Of a stretch of DNA of 9,768 nt, positions 1-6,697 are shown piece by piece (position 1 is the stretch's first letter; each line of letters starts with the position of its first letter). Under the pieces are notes generated by a model. That model worked only from the letters and a program-made list of their open reading frames with translations. It made no database searches and had not been told where the DNA came from. Origin of the DNA: an uncultured Collinsella sp. (GTDB lineage Bacteria > Actinomycetota > Coriobacteriia > Coriobacteriales > Coriobacteriaceae); the NCBI GenBank assembly GCA_900552295.1, contig URZB01000044.1, positions 1 through 9,768 on the forward strand, given 5' to 3'. The translations under genes and the position numbers were made by a program.

Positions 1-1
1 G

Positions 2-349
2 GGCAAACTTACTGCTGGTCATGCACGTGCGATTCTTGCAGTTCCCTATGAGGACGCGCGTATTCGACTTGCAGAGAAAGTTGTTACAGAGGGCCTTTCC
101 GTAAGAGCGACAGAAAATCTTGCTCCGTTGTTTTCTGCCGGAGAGACACCTAAGACGCCGAGGCCTGCAACGCCTCAGTCTTTTAAAAAGGCTGCCCGCG
201 TGCTTCGTCAGGTTTTTAATACCAACGTGCGTGTGAAGAGCTCGCGTGGAAAGAATAAGATTGAGATTGAGTTTAAAGACGAGGAAGAGCTCTCCCGTAT
301 TCTTGGCGAAATGATTCAGTTTGATCAAGGAGGCCAAGATGAGGAATAA
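2..349 (+). CDS. parB: ParB chromosome-partitioning protein, C-terminal 115 residues (5' end outside window)
   Basis: ParB binds centromere-like parS sites and spreads along DNA as a CTP-dependent clamp, working with ParA to segregate the origin region. Only the last 115 codons are present. They begin near the end of the central helix-turn-helix domain, where GHARAIL and then GLSVRATENL match the family. A Pro/Thr-rich linker follows, and then the C-terminal dimerisation domain, visible as a basic helix (FKKAARVLRQVF) and an alternating strand (NKIEIEF) with an acidic helix. The stop is TAA at 347-349. The last codons contain the AAGGAGG ribosome binding site of the next gene, whose ATG lies inside parB, so the two are probably co-transcribed and translationally coupled. 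A parS-like site about 410 nt downstream supports a chromosomal rather than plasmid ParB. Base composition is lower in GC than in the genes from ddl onward. Confidence 0.9.
   Translation, partial: GKLTAGHARAILAVPYEDARIRLAEKVVTEGLSVRATENLAPLFSAGETPKTPRPATPQSFKKAARVLRQVFNTNVRVKSSRGKNKIEIEFKDEEELSRILGEMIQFDQGGQDEE
327..333 (+). promoter_or_regulatory. Ribosome binding site inside parB that sets the start of the small downstream gene
   Basis: AAGGAGG lies 5 nt before the ATG at 339 and within the final parB codons. It is a near-perfect anti-Shine-Dalgarno match. It decides in favour of ATG 339 over an in-frame TTG at 321, which lies before this site and has no such signal at a proper distance. 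Confidence 0.8.
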
Positions 350-593
350 GATTTTAACAGCGATTGCATTGGTGACGACTGTCGCGGCTGGTGCCTTTGC
401 TGGCTATAGGATCGCTACAGACGATGAACTTCGAGGTCGTTTGCTTCGTAGCGCGCAAGATATCGTCGATACTTCCAAAAAGAAAATGGATGTTATGACA
501 GAAGATGTTGCCATGCGTACTGCTCAGGTAACGAAGAATCCCAAGATTAATCAAGGTTGGGTCAGCAACCAATGGGAAAATGTAGGCTATTAG
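339..593 (+). CDS. Small membrane-anchored YtxH-like protein
   Basis: This is an 84-residue protein of unknown molecular role. Residues 4-22 form one hydrophobic segment (ILTAIALVTTVAAGAFAG) after a short basic N-terminus, which suggests an inner-membrane anchor. The rest is a charged, probably helical tail with RLLRSAQDIVDTSKKK, then a polar end with two tryptophans (W74, W79). This build, one N-terminal membrane or glycine/alanine segment plus an amphipathic helical tail, resembles YtxH-type small proteins, but no catalytic motif is present and the assignment rests on architecture alone. The gene overlaps parB by 11 nt and has its own strong ribosome binding site, so it is probably expressed with parB. 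It is the last gene before a strong terminator. A link to segregation or origin positioning at the membrane is suggested by context only. Confidence 0.75.
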   Translation: MRNKILTAIALVTTVAAGAFAGYRIATDDELRGRLLRSAQDIVDTSKKKMDVMTEDVAMRTAQVTKNPKINQGWVSNQWENVGY

Positions 594-621
594 GTACCTA
601 ACAATTACTCAGCATATTTTG

Positions 622-664
622 AGGGGTCCTTGTCTGATTCATGAGACAAGGACCCCTTATTTTG
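622..664 (+). terminator. Rho-independent terminator of the parB operon
   Basis: A perfect 13-bp inverted repeat (GGGGTCCTTGTCT at 623-635 pairing with 644-656) with an 8-nt loop is followed by the T-rich TTATTTT. An extra A-T pair at 622/657 extends the stem. It lies 29 nt after the stop of the small gene and faces the end of rlmN. The other side lacks a T tract, so it is best read as plus-strand only. Confidence 0.9.
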
Positions 665-712
665 GCCGTAAAAATGGGACAGGTAGCAGCTGATTCAAAA
701 TTAAGGTCAATA

Positions 713-754
713 AATGAAACGACCCCGGTTGCATATTCTGTAACCGGGGTCGTT
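713..754 (-). terminator. Rho-independent terminator of rlmN
   Basis: A perfect 13-bp inverted repeat (AACGACCCCGGTT at 718-730 with 742-754) has an 11-nt loop. Read on the minus strand, the stem is followed by TTTCATTTATT, a T-rich tail. The plus-strand side continues into CGATGTTTCAC without a T run, so it serves the minus-strand rlmN transcript ending at 792. It sits back to back with the parB-side terminator. Confidence 0.85.
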
Positions 755-757
755 CGA

Positions 758-773
758 TGTTTCACATGAAACG
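758..773. promoter_or_regulatory. Candidate parS site (ParB-binding centromere element)
   Basis: TGTTTCACATGAAACG matches the widely conserved 16-bp parS consensus TGTTTCACGTGAAACA at 14 of 16 positions. The differences are one central base (G to A) and the last base. Both outer half-sites, GTTTCAC and TGAAAC, are intact. Chromosomal parS sites cluster near the origin and often near parAB, and this one lies 409 nt after the parB stop in the non-coding gap between convergent genes, where selection on protein sequence cannot explain it. It would be transcribed as part of the rlmN 3' untranslated region. Confidence 0.75.
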
Positions 774-791
774 TTTTGGGATGCGACTCCC

Positions 792-1844
792 CTATGCGTT
801 CTTCTGAACTTTGAAGCGCTGCTTCAGCTGTCCGCAAGCGGCGTCAATATCGTTACCACGGGAGTTACGAATCGTGGTCTCGATGCCACGGGACTCAAGA
901 CGACGCTGAAGATCCTCAACCTTATGAATCGGCGACGGCTTGAGCGGGCTACCCTCGATGTCGTTAAGCTGAATGAGGTTAACGTGGCACAGCGTTCCCT
1001 CGCAGAAGTCGCAGAGCGCCTGCATTTCGGGATTCGTATCGTTGACGCCTTCGATCATGGCATACTCATAGGTCGGGCGGCGGCCGGTCTTCTCGGTGTA
1101 GAGCTGAAGCGCTTCGTGAAGGCGAAGCAGCGTGTACTTCTTAACACCGGGCATGAGCTTATTGCGCGTCGACTGGATGGCGGAATGCAGGGAAACGGCA
1201 AGCGTGAACTGCTCGGGGATGTCGGCAAATTTGCGAATACCGGGAATAACGCCGCTGGTAGAGACGGTGAGGTGACGAGCGCCGATACCGATGCCATCGG
1301 GGTCGTTGAGGATTCGCATCGCCTTGAGAACCTCGTCGTAGTTGGCAAACGGCTCGCCCTGGCCCATGAAGACAACGCTCGTGGCGCGCTCGCCAAAGTC
1401 GTTGGATACATGAAGTACCTGGTCGACGATCTCTTGAGCGGTCAGAGAGCGCTTGAGGCCGTTGAGACCGGTAGCGCAAAAGGCACAGCCCATGCCACAG
1501 CCTGCCTGGGTGGAAACGCAGACGGAAAGCTTGTTACGACGGGGCATGCCGACGGTCTCGACGGAAACGCCGTCGTGGTACTCGAGCAGATACTTGCGAG
1601 AGCCATCTTTGGAAACCTGCTTGGTGAGTTCAGTCGGCGTGTCAAAGGCAAAAGCCTCTTTAAGCTGCTCGCGGAAAGCCTTGGGAAGGTTGGTCATATC
1701 GTCAAACGAACAAACGTTCTTCTCAAAGACCCATTCGATGAGCTGCTTCGCGCGGAAGGCGGGCTGGCCAAGCTCGGCCACGAGCTCGCGAATATCGTTT
1801 TGGCTCAAGTCGCGAATGTCCTGAGATTTAGTCCTGGGATTCAT
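792..1844 (-). CDS. rlmN: Dual-specificity RNA methyltransferase RlmN (23S rRNA A2503 / tRNA A37 C2-methylation)
   Basis: This radical-SAM enzyme methylates C2 of A2503 in 23S rRNA and, in studied homologues, A37 of some tRNAs. The protein has 350 residues, a normal length. The [4Fe-4S] motif CxxxCxxC is at C116, C120 and C123. The resolving cysteine expected seven residues upstream is present (C109 in SVCVSTQAGC). GQGEP at 161-165 is the SAM-contacting segment, and the methyl-carrying C-terminal cysteine is C337 in NDIDAACGQL. The N-terminal helical RNA-binding domain (residues 1-95) includes FRAKQLIEWVF. All key residues are intact, so it should be active. The start at ATG 1844 is preceded on the minus strand by GAAAGG, 5 nt away. 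It is a single-gene unit, divergent from ddl and ended by its own terminator. Confidence 0.97.
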   Translation of the reverse strand: MNPRTKSQDIRDLSQNDIRELVAELGQPAFRAKQLIEWVFEKNVCSFDDMTNLPKAFREQLKEAFAFDTPTELTKQVSKDGSRKYLLEYHDGVSVETVGMPRRNKLSVCVSTQAGCGMGCAFCATGLNGLKRSLTAQEIVDQVLHVSNDFGERATSVVFMGQGEPFANYDEVLKAMRILNDPDGIGIGARHLTVSTSGVIPGIRKFADIPEQFTLAVSLHSAIQSTRNKLMPGVKKYTLLRLHEALQLYTEKTGRRPTYEYAMIEGVNDTNPEMQALCDFCEGTLCHVNLIQLNDIEGSPLKPSPIHKVEDLQRRLESRGIETTIRNSRGNDIDAACGQLKQRFKVQKNA

Positions 1845-1929
1845 GGAAGCCTTTCGATTTTGGGGAAACGTAGAGGGTATCGCTACAATATGGTATCAGC
1901 TGCAGAAATTATAGAGGAGGAGTCTGCCC
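1845..1929. promoter_or_regulatory. Divergent rlmN/ddl spacer with candidate promoters and ribosome binding sites
   Basis: This 85-nt spacer must carry the start signals of both genes. For ddl, AGGAGG at 1915-1920 sits 9 nt before ATG 1930. TACAAT at 1884-1889 is a plausible plus-strand -10, with only a weak -35 (TTGGGG, 1860-1865, 18 nt away). For rlmN, a perfect TATAAT is present on the minus strand at 1913-1908, but no convincing -35 lies upstream in the start of ddl. The minus-strand ribosome binding site GAAAGG is at 1855-1850. The promoter calls are tentative; the ribosome binding sites are firm. Confidence 0.45.
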
Positions 1930-2895
1930 ATGCCGGGTAAAAGCCTAGAGAACATGCACGTAGCGGTCTTGGCGGGCGGTCATTCCGCTGAGCGCGAGAT
2001 CTCGCTCAATTCGGGAAAAAACGTCGTGGTTGCCTTGAAGGAGGCCGGCTACACTTCGGTGGAGCTGCTCGACACGGCTGCCGATGATTTTATGGTAACC
2101 ATGGCGACCGGCGGCTTTGACGTGGCGTTTATCGCCATGCACGGTGCCGGCGGCGAGGATGGCGCCATGCAGGGCGCCATGGAGACCCTGGGTATCCCCT
2201 ACACGGCCTCGGGCGTGCTTGCCAGCGCCTGCGGTGCCGACAAGGAGGTCTCTAAGCTCCTGTACGCCAAGGCGGGCATTCCCATTGCCCCCGGCCTCGC
2301 GCTCGAGGTGGGCGATGAAGTCGATATCGATCATATCGTCGAGGTTTGTGGCGAGCGCTGCTTTGTGAAGCCGGCCGTCAACGGTTCCAGCTATGGCATT
2401 TCCCTGGTCCATGAGCCCTCCGAGCTGCCCGCGGCAATCGCCAAGGCGTTTGCGTACGGCGACAAAGTGCTGGTCGAGAAGTGCATCGAGGGTACCGAGA
2501 TCACCGTCGGTGTGTACGGCGAGGACGACGTGCGCGCTCTGCCGATTGTCGAGATTCGCAAACCCGAGGACTGCGAGTTCTACGATCTGGACGTGAAATA
2601 TGTCGACCCTACGGACATCCATCGCATTCCGGCGCAGATTTCACCCGAGAATTACGCTCGCGCTCAGGAGCTTGCCTGTGCTGCTCACAAGGCCCTCGGT
2701 TGCCTGGGTATCTCGCGCAGCGACTTTATCGTGAGTGAGGACGGCCCCGTTATCCTCGAGACCAATACCATTCCCGGCATGACCGATACGTCGCTGTATC
2801 CGGACGAGATCCGCCACACCGACGACATGACGTTCCCGCAGGTCTGTGACAGCCTGATTCGTATGGGCCTTCGTCGAGCGGGCATTGCATGCTAA
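1930..2895 (+). CDS. ddl: D-alanine--D-alanine ligase
   Basis: Ddl is a cytoplasmic ATP-grasp enzyme that joins two D-alanines to make the end of the peptidoglycan stem peptide. The protein has 321 residues, typical of the family. Visible motifs in order are AGGHSAEREISL with E21 (the N-terminal substrate-side glutamate), HGAGGEDGAMQG at 71-82, YTASGVLAS at 91-99, FVKPAVNGSSYGIS at 145-158 (ATP-grasp lysine and the serine loop), FYDLDVKY at 217-224, and ETNTIPGMTDTSLYP at 277-291 (metal-binding Glu and Asn). Y224 lines up with the tyrosine associated with D-Ala-D-Ala ligases, where D-Ala-D-Lac ligases of Leuconostoc and Lactobacillus carry phenylalanine. The sequence therefore gives no sign of a vancomycin-resistance-type ligase. 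The start is set by AGGAGG 9 nt upstream. The stop overlaps the start of the dinG-like gene by 7 nt, implying an operon. Confidence 0.96.
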   Translation: MPGKSLENMHVAVLAGGHSAEREISLNSGKNVVVALKEAGYTSVELLDTAADDFMVTMATGGFDVAFIAMHGAGGEDGAMQGAMETLGIPYTASGVLASACGADKEVSKLLYAKAGIPIAPGLALEVGDEVDIDHIVEVCGERCFVKPAVNGSSYGISLVHEPSELPAAIAKAFAYGDKVLVEKCIEGTEITVGVYGEDDVRALPIVEIRKPEDCEFYDLDVKYVDPTDIHRIPAQISPENYARAQELACAAHKALGCLGISRSDFIVSEDGPVILETNTIPGMTDTSLYPDEIRHTDDMTFPQVCDSLIRMGLRRAGIAC

Positions 2896-5783
2896 TCGAG
2901 GACGCGGTTTCGTCAGGAACGCCGCAGTTTGTCATCGACTCCTATGCCACGCTTGCCGAACGCGCCAAAACGCAGTCCTTCGGCCTTATCGAGGAAGATG
3001 TGATTGTCCTCGATACCGAGACCACAGGTCTTTCGGTGCAGGACAATGAGCTGATCGAGATCTCGGCGGCCCGTCTTTCGGGCCGCGAGGTCGTCGACCG
3101 CTTCGATACCTTCGTGCATCCCAAGCAGCTGATTCCCGCCGAGATCACCGAGCTCACGAGCATTACAAATGCCGATGTGGCAGATGCCCCGTCGGCCGTT
3201 GAGGCCGTAGCCGCTCTCGCCGATTTTGTCGGTGGTTGCCCGGTAATCGCACATAACGCCACGTTCGACCGCTCGTTTATCGAGTCGGTCAAAGGCGGCG
3301 TCAACGTGAGCGATATCTGGATCGATTCGCTGGCGCTGTCGCGCATCGCGCTTCCGCGCCTGGCATCGCACAAGTTGTCTTTTATGGCCGATCTGTTTGG
3401 CTGTGACTCGGCATCACACCGTGCCAATGCCGACGTCGACGCCCTGTGTGGCGTATGGCGCGTGTTGCTCGTGGCGCTCACCGACTTGCCTCAGGGCCTC
3501 ATGGCGCGCCTAGCCGACATGCATCCGGATGTGCCTTGGTCCTATCGTCCTATCTTCTCATTCTTGGCAGGGCAGAACCCTGGTTCTATCTTCTCTCTCA
3601 GCGCCGCTCGTGCTGACGTTCTCAAGGCCGATCGCGCCGACGATCGGGTGGACGCCGACGAACTGCCGGTCCTCAAGATGCCGAGTCGTGAGGAGATTGA
3701 GGCAGACTATGCGCCAGGTGGCCTGGTCAATCGCATGTATCCCACCTACGAGCCGCGTGATGAGCAGATCGCGATGGCGCTCGAGGTCCGCGATGCGCTG
3801 GTCACGGGCACTCATCGTGTAATTGAGGCGGGCACGGGCGTCGGCAAATCGATGGCCTATCTGGTGCCTTTTGCCGAGGCAGCGCGCCGTAACAACATCA
3901 CGGTTGGTATTGCGACCAAATCGAACAATCTTGCCGACCAGCTCATGTACCATGAGCTGCCAAAACTTGCCGAGCAACTGGACGGTGGTCTGTCATTTTG
4001 CGCTCTCAAGGGGTATGACCACTATCCATGCCTGCGCAAGCTTGAGCGCATGAGCCGCGGCCAGGTCGAGATTACCACCAAGCGCGATCCGGCGGACACG
4101 CTCACGGCGGTCGCGGTCATTATGGCGTACGTCTGCCAATCAGCCGATGGCGACCTCGACTCGCTCGGCATTCGGTGGCGCAGCGTCAACCGCCCCGACT
4201 TTACGACGGCCTCGCGCGAGTGTGCTCGTCGCCTCTGCCCGTTTTTCCCTGATAAATGTTTGGTCCACGGCGCTCGCCGTCGTGCAGCGCATGCCGACGT
4301 GGTGGTCACCAACCATTCCCTGCTGTTCCGCAATGTCGCGGCCGAGGGCAGGATTTTACCTCCGATTCGTCATTGGGTAATCGACGAGGCCCATTCCATC
4401 GAGCGCGAGGCGCGCCGTCAGTGGGCGCGCGTGGTGTCGGCGGACGAATCACGCGTTCTGTTTGAGCGCCTGGGTGGCTCGAGCACCGGTGCGCTAAGCC
4501 AGGTCTCCCGTGATTTGGCAACCTCCGAGGGCTCTACGCTCTATCTGGGCCTTACTGCCAAGGCGACGTCGACGGTTGCGCGCGCGAGCATGGCAATCGC
4601 CGACGTGTTCGATGGCGTTCGCGAGCTCGGCCGCCGTGCCCGTGGGGGTTATGACAATGCCAATCTATGGATTGGCCCCGAGCTGCGCGAATCTGACGAC
4701 TGGCATGATTTCTTACAGTCGGCCTACGCTGCCATCGACGTATTGGAACAGGCTGACAAGAGCGTCGACGCGCTGGTGCAAGCCGTCGCCGCCGACAAGC
4801 CCGAGGTTGTTGTCGACCTGGGTGATATCTCGCGCCGCCTGCACGAGCTGGCCGAGAACCTCAAACTCATCATTGATGGCACCGATGAACACTACGTGTA
4901 TTCGCTGCAGGTCAATCGCAGGCTGCGTGCCGGCGGAGAGTCAATGACCGCAGAGCGCATCGACATTGGCGAGGCCTTGGCAACCGAGTGGCTGCCCGAG
5001 GTTCACACGGCTATCTTTGCCTCGGCGACCATGACGGTGTCCAAAAGCTTCGAACACTTTAACCACGCGGTCGGCCTCGATCGCATCGGCGCTTCAACAT
5101 CCTCATCGCTGCACTTGGACTCGAGCTACGACTTCGATTCGAACATGGCTGTAGTCGTTGCGGGCGATATCCCCGATCCGCGCGATCGCGAGAGCTATCT
5201 TACGGCGCTCGAGCGCGTGCTGGTCGACGCCCATCTTGCCATGGACGGATCGGTGCTCACACTGTTCACCAATCGGCGCGACATGGAAGACCTGTACGCC
5301 CGCGTTGAGCCCAAGATGGCCCGTGCGGGTCTGGAGCTCAACTGCCAGCAGCGCAACTCATCTCCTCGTCGCCTGCGCGATCGGTTTATCAACGAGCCGA
5401 CTTCATCGCTTTTTGCGCTTAAGGCCTTCTGGGAGGGGTTCGACGCCAGCGGCGAGACGCTGCGCTGCGTCATCATTCCCAAGCTGCCGTTCTCGAGTCC
5501 CACGGACCCGCTCTCGTGCGAGCGCAACCTGCGCGAAGACCGCGCTTGGGCGCGCTATTCGCTGCCCGAGGCGGTGCTCGAGGTCAAGCAGGCGGCCGGC
5601 CGCCTTATCCGCTCGTCGACCGATTGCGGCGTGCTGATTCTGGCCGACCCGCGCCTGGTGACGAAGGGCTACGGAAAGAAGTTCTTAACGTCGCTGCCCA
5701 CGAGCTCCTACCAGCGCATCGAATCGGCGCAGATCGGGCACTATCTGCAACTGTGGCGCGCACGCCACGAGCGGCGGCGCTAA
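2889..5783 (+). CDS. dinG: DinG-family protein: N-terminal DEDDh exonuclease fused to XPD-like superfamily 2 helicase
   Basis: The predicted 964-residue protein combines a DnaQ/epsilon-like 3'-5' exonuclease with a DinG/XPD helicase core. Exonuclease residues are D42 and E44 (LDTETTGL), D127 (AHNATFD), and H177 and D182 (HRANADVDA), a complete DEDDh set. Helicase motifs are Walker A GTGVGKS at 315-321, DEAH at 499-502, ASATM at 711-715, FWEGFD at 847-852 and QAAGRLIRS at 901-909. Between motifs I and II, C381 (in KGYDHYPC), C445, C450 and C457 are placed like the XPD-type [4Fe-4S] ligands. It follows ddl with a 7-nt overlap and only a weak ribosome binding site, so translation may depend on coupling. 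The first 35 residues before the exonuclease are unassigned, and a later start cannot be excluded. Its TAA overlaps the stop of the convergent regulator gene. DinG proteins unwind recombination intermediates and R-loops; the symbol is by family. Confidence 0.92.
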   Translation: MLIEDAVSSGTPQFVIDSYATLAERAKTQSFGLIEEDVIVLDTETTGLSVQDNELIEISAARLSGREVVDRFDTFVHPKQLIPAEITELTSITNADVADAPSAVEAVAALADFVGGCPVIAHNATFDRSFIESVKGGVNVSDIWIDSLALSRIALPRLASHKLSFMADLFGCDSASHRANADVDALCGVWRVLLVALTDLPQGLMARLADMHPDVPWSYRPIFSFLAGQNPGSIFSLSAARADVLKADRADDRVDADELPVLKMPSREEIEADYAPGGLVNRMYPTYEPRDEQIAMALEVRDALVTGTHRVIEAGTGVGKSMAYLVPFAEAARRNNITVGIATKSNNLADQLMYHELPKLAEQLDGGLSFCALKGYDHYPCLRKLERMSRGQVEITTKRDPADTLTAVAVIMAYVCQSADGDLDSLGIRWRSVNRPDFTTASRECARRLCPFFPDKCLVHGARRRAAHADVVVTNHSLLFRNVAAEGRILPPIRHWVIDEAHSIEREARRQWARVVSADESRVLFERLGGSSTGALSQVSRDLATSEGSTLYLGLTAKATSTVARASMAIADVFDGVRELGRRARGGYDNANLWIGPELRESDDWHDFLQSAYAAIDVLEQADKSVDALVQAVAADKPEVVVDLGDISRRLHELAENLKLIIDGTDEHYVYSLQVNRRLRAGGESMTAERIDIGEALATEWLPEVHTAIFASATMTVSKSFEHFNHAVGLDRIGASTSSSLHLDSSYDFDSNMAVVVAGDIPDPRDRESYLTALERVLVDAHLAMDGSVLTLFTNRRDMEDLYARVEPKMARAGLELNCQQRNSSPRRLRDRFINEPTSSLFALKAFWEGFDASGETLRCVIIPKLPFSSPTDPLSCERNLREDRAWARYSLPEAVLEVKQAAGRLIRSSTDCGVLILADPRLVTKGYGKKFLTSLPTSSYQRIESAQIGHYLQLWRARHERRR

Positions 5784-6697
5784 AGCGGACAGACGAGGGT
5801 TTTTGCCATATCGCACAGGCGCTTTGACAGGGCGGGGTCATCCAAGATGCGGATGGCTCCGCCCGCTGCGATTACCTGGCTCAGTAGCCAACGCTCGGAG
5901 CCGTAATGCACAGTTACCGTTGCCATGTCTGCCCCGCCGCGCTCGATTAGGGTGATGCCGGCCCACTCCAGATGCTCCGCCATATCGAATGGCATCAAGA
6001 GCTTTGCGCTGCGCTGCGTCCGGGCAAGGGAATCGTGGAGGGATGCGACGTCCGGTGTGTGAGGCACGACGGAGTCTTCCGTCAAGGCGAGTCCCTCGAT
6101 TTTATCCATGCGATAGGTGCGCTGCTCATCGATCGCGATGTCCCAGGCAATCAGGTATGTTTGGTCGCCGTTTGCCGTAATGCGCAAGGGGTCGACCAAA
6201 CGCTCGCGTGGCCGTGCATCGTCCATCGAGCGATATGAGATGCGGCAGCGAACGCCGTCCTGAATGGCACAGCTCAGCTGCTGCCAGTGCGACCCGTGGT
6301 TGACGGTGTCAAAGACGCGCTGGTTATAGCCGAGCTCTTCGGGTAGAAGGGCATGTCGAATCCGAGCTGCCGTCTGCGGCTCGATCCCCAACGATTCAAG
6401 TTCGTGGTTGAGCACAGCGCCCTCGGCTGCACTCAAGCGCAACGGTAGCACACGCCCGGCGTCACCAGTGAGGACCACACGCTCGCCGTGGCATTCGCAG
6501 ATGATGCGCGCACCAGATTCTCGGTCCGCGAGCGTCGAGACGATCTCGAGAATCTCGTCGAGCGATACTCCCGTGATGTCAAAGCGGCCGCAAATCTCGG
6601 TTCGTGTCATGCCGCTCTCGCCGGCGGCGTAGAGGGCCTCCATGATGTCGATGGCGCGTGAGAGTCTCTGCTCGCTGGTGAGTTTACGCACGGGCAT
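5780..6697 (-). CDS. WYL-domain transcriptional regulator, PafC-like (second gene of tandem pair)
   Basis: This is a predicted cytoplasmic DNA-binding regulator of 305 residues. Residues 7-75 look like a winged helix-turn-helix (RLSRAIDIMEALYAAG, then MTRTEICGRF). Residues about 136-205 are a WYL domain, with TYLIAWD at 180-186 in place of the name-giving WYL and the conserved RTYRMDKI at 193-200. The C-terminal 230-300 fits the WCX extension (MATVTVHYGSERW). Tandem WYL proteins of this layout match PafB/PafC, which in mycobacteria form a heteromer that activates a RecA/LexA-independent DNA-damage response. No proteasome genes are visible here, so the name stays 'like'. The chosen start is ATG 6697, with AAAGGA about 12 nt upstream. 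A TTG at 6718 would add 7 residues but lacks a ribosome binding site. The gene overlaps the upstream WYL gene by 14 nt. Its TAG shares bases with the dinG TAA. Confidence 0.85.
   Translation of the reverse strand: MPVRKLTSEQRLSRAIDIMEALYAAGESGMTRTEICGRFDITGVSLDEILEIVSTLADRESGARIICECHGERVVLTGDAGRVLPLRLSAAEGAVLNHELESLGIEPQTAARIRHALLPEELGYNQRVFDTVNHGSHWQQLSCAIQDGVRCRISYRSMDDARPRERLVDPLRITANGDQTYLIAWDIAIDEQRTYRMDKIEGLALTEDSVVPHTPDVASLHDSLARTQRSAKLLMPFDMAEHLEWAGITLIERGGADMATVTVHYGSERWLLSQVIAAGGAIRILDDPALSKRLCDMAKTLVCPL

Noticed and set aside
217..224. Ddl as a possible D-Ala-D-Lac (vancomycin-resistance type) ligase
   Set aside because: Residue positions 217-224 of the protein read FYDLDVKY, with the tyrosine typical of D-Ala-D-Ala ligases, and no van genes are nearby. 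Coordinates here are residue numbers; the gene is at 1930-2895.
321..341. TTG 321 as the start of the small gene after parB
   Set aside because: AAGGAGG at 327-333 lies after this TTG and at ideal distance from ATG 339, so ATG 339 is the better start.
711..722. AATGAAACG as a second parS half-site
   Set aside because: Only one arm is present and it overlaps the rlmN terminator stem; no matching GTTTCAC arm lies upstream.
924..1940. A 338-codon plus-strand open frame opposite rlmN
   Set aside because: It lies antisense to a full, motif-complete rlmN and shows no domain or ribosome binding site of its own.
1945..2622. A 225-codon minus-strand open frame opposite ddl
   Set aside because: It is a shadow of the ddl coding frame; all ddl motifs are intact on the plus strand.
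3226..3249. TTGTCGGTG followed by TAATCG, resembling a PafBC-type promoter
   Set aside because: It is inside the exonuclease coding region of dinG (encoding FVGG), the spacing is 9 rather than 8 nt and the -10 lacks the final T. Most likely coincidence.
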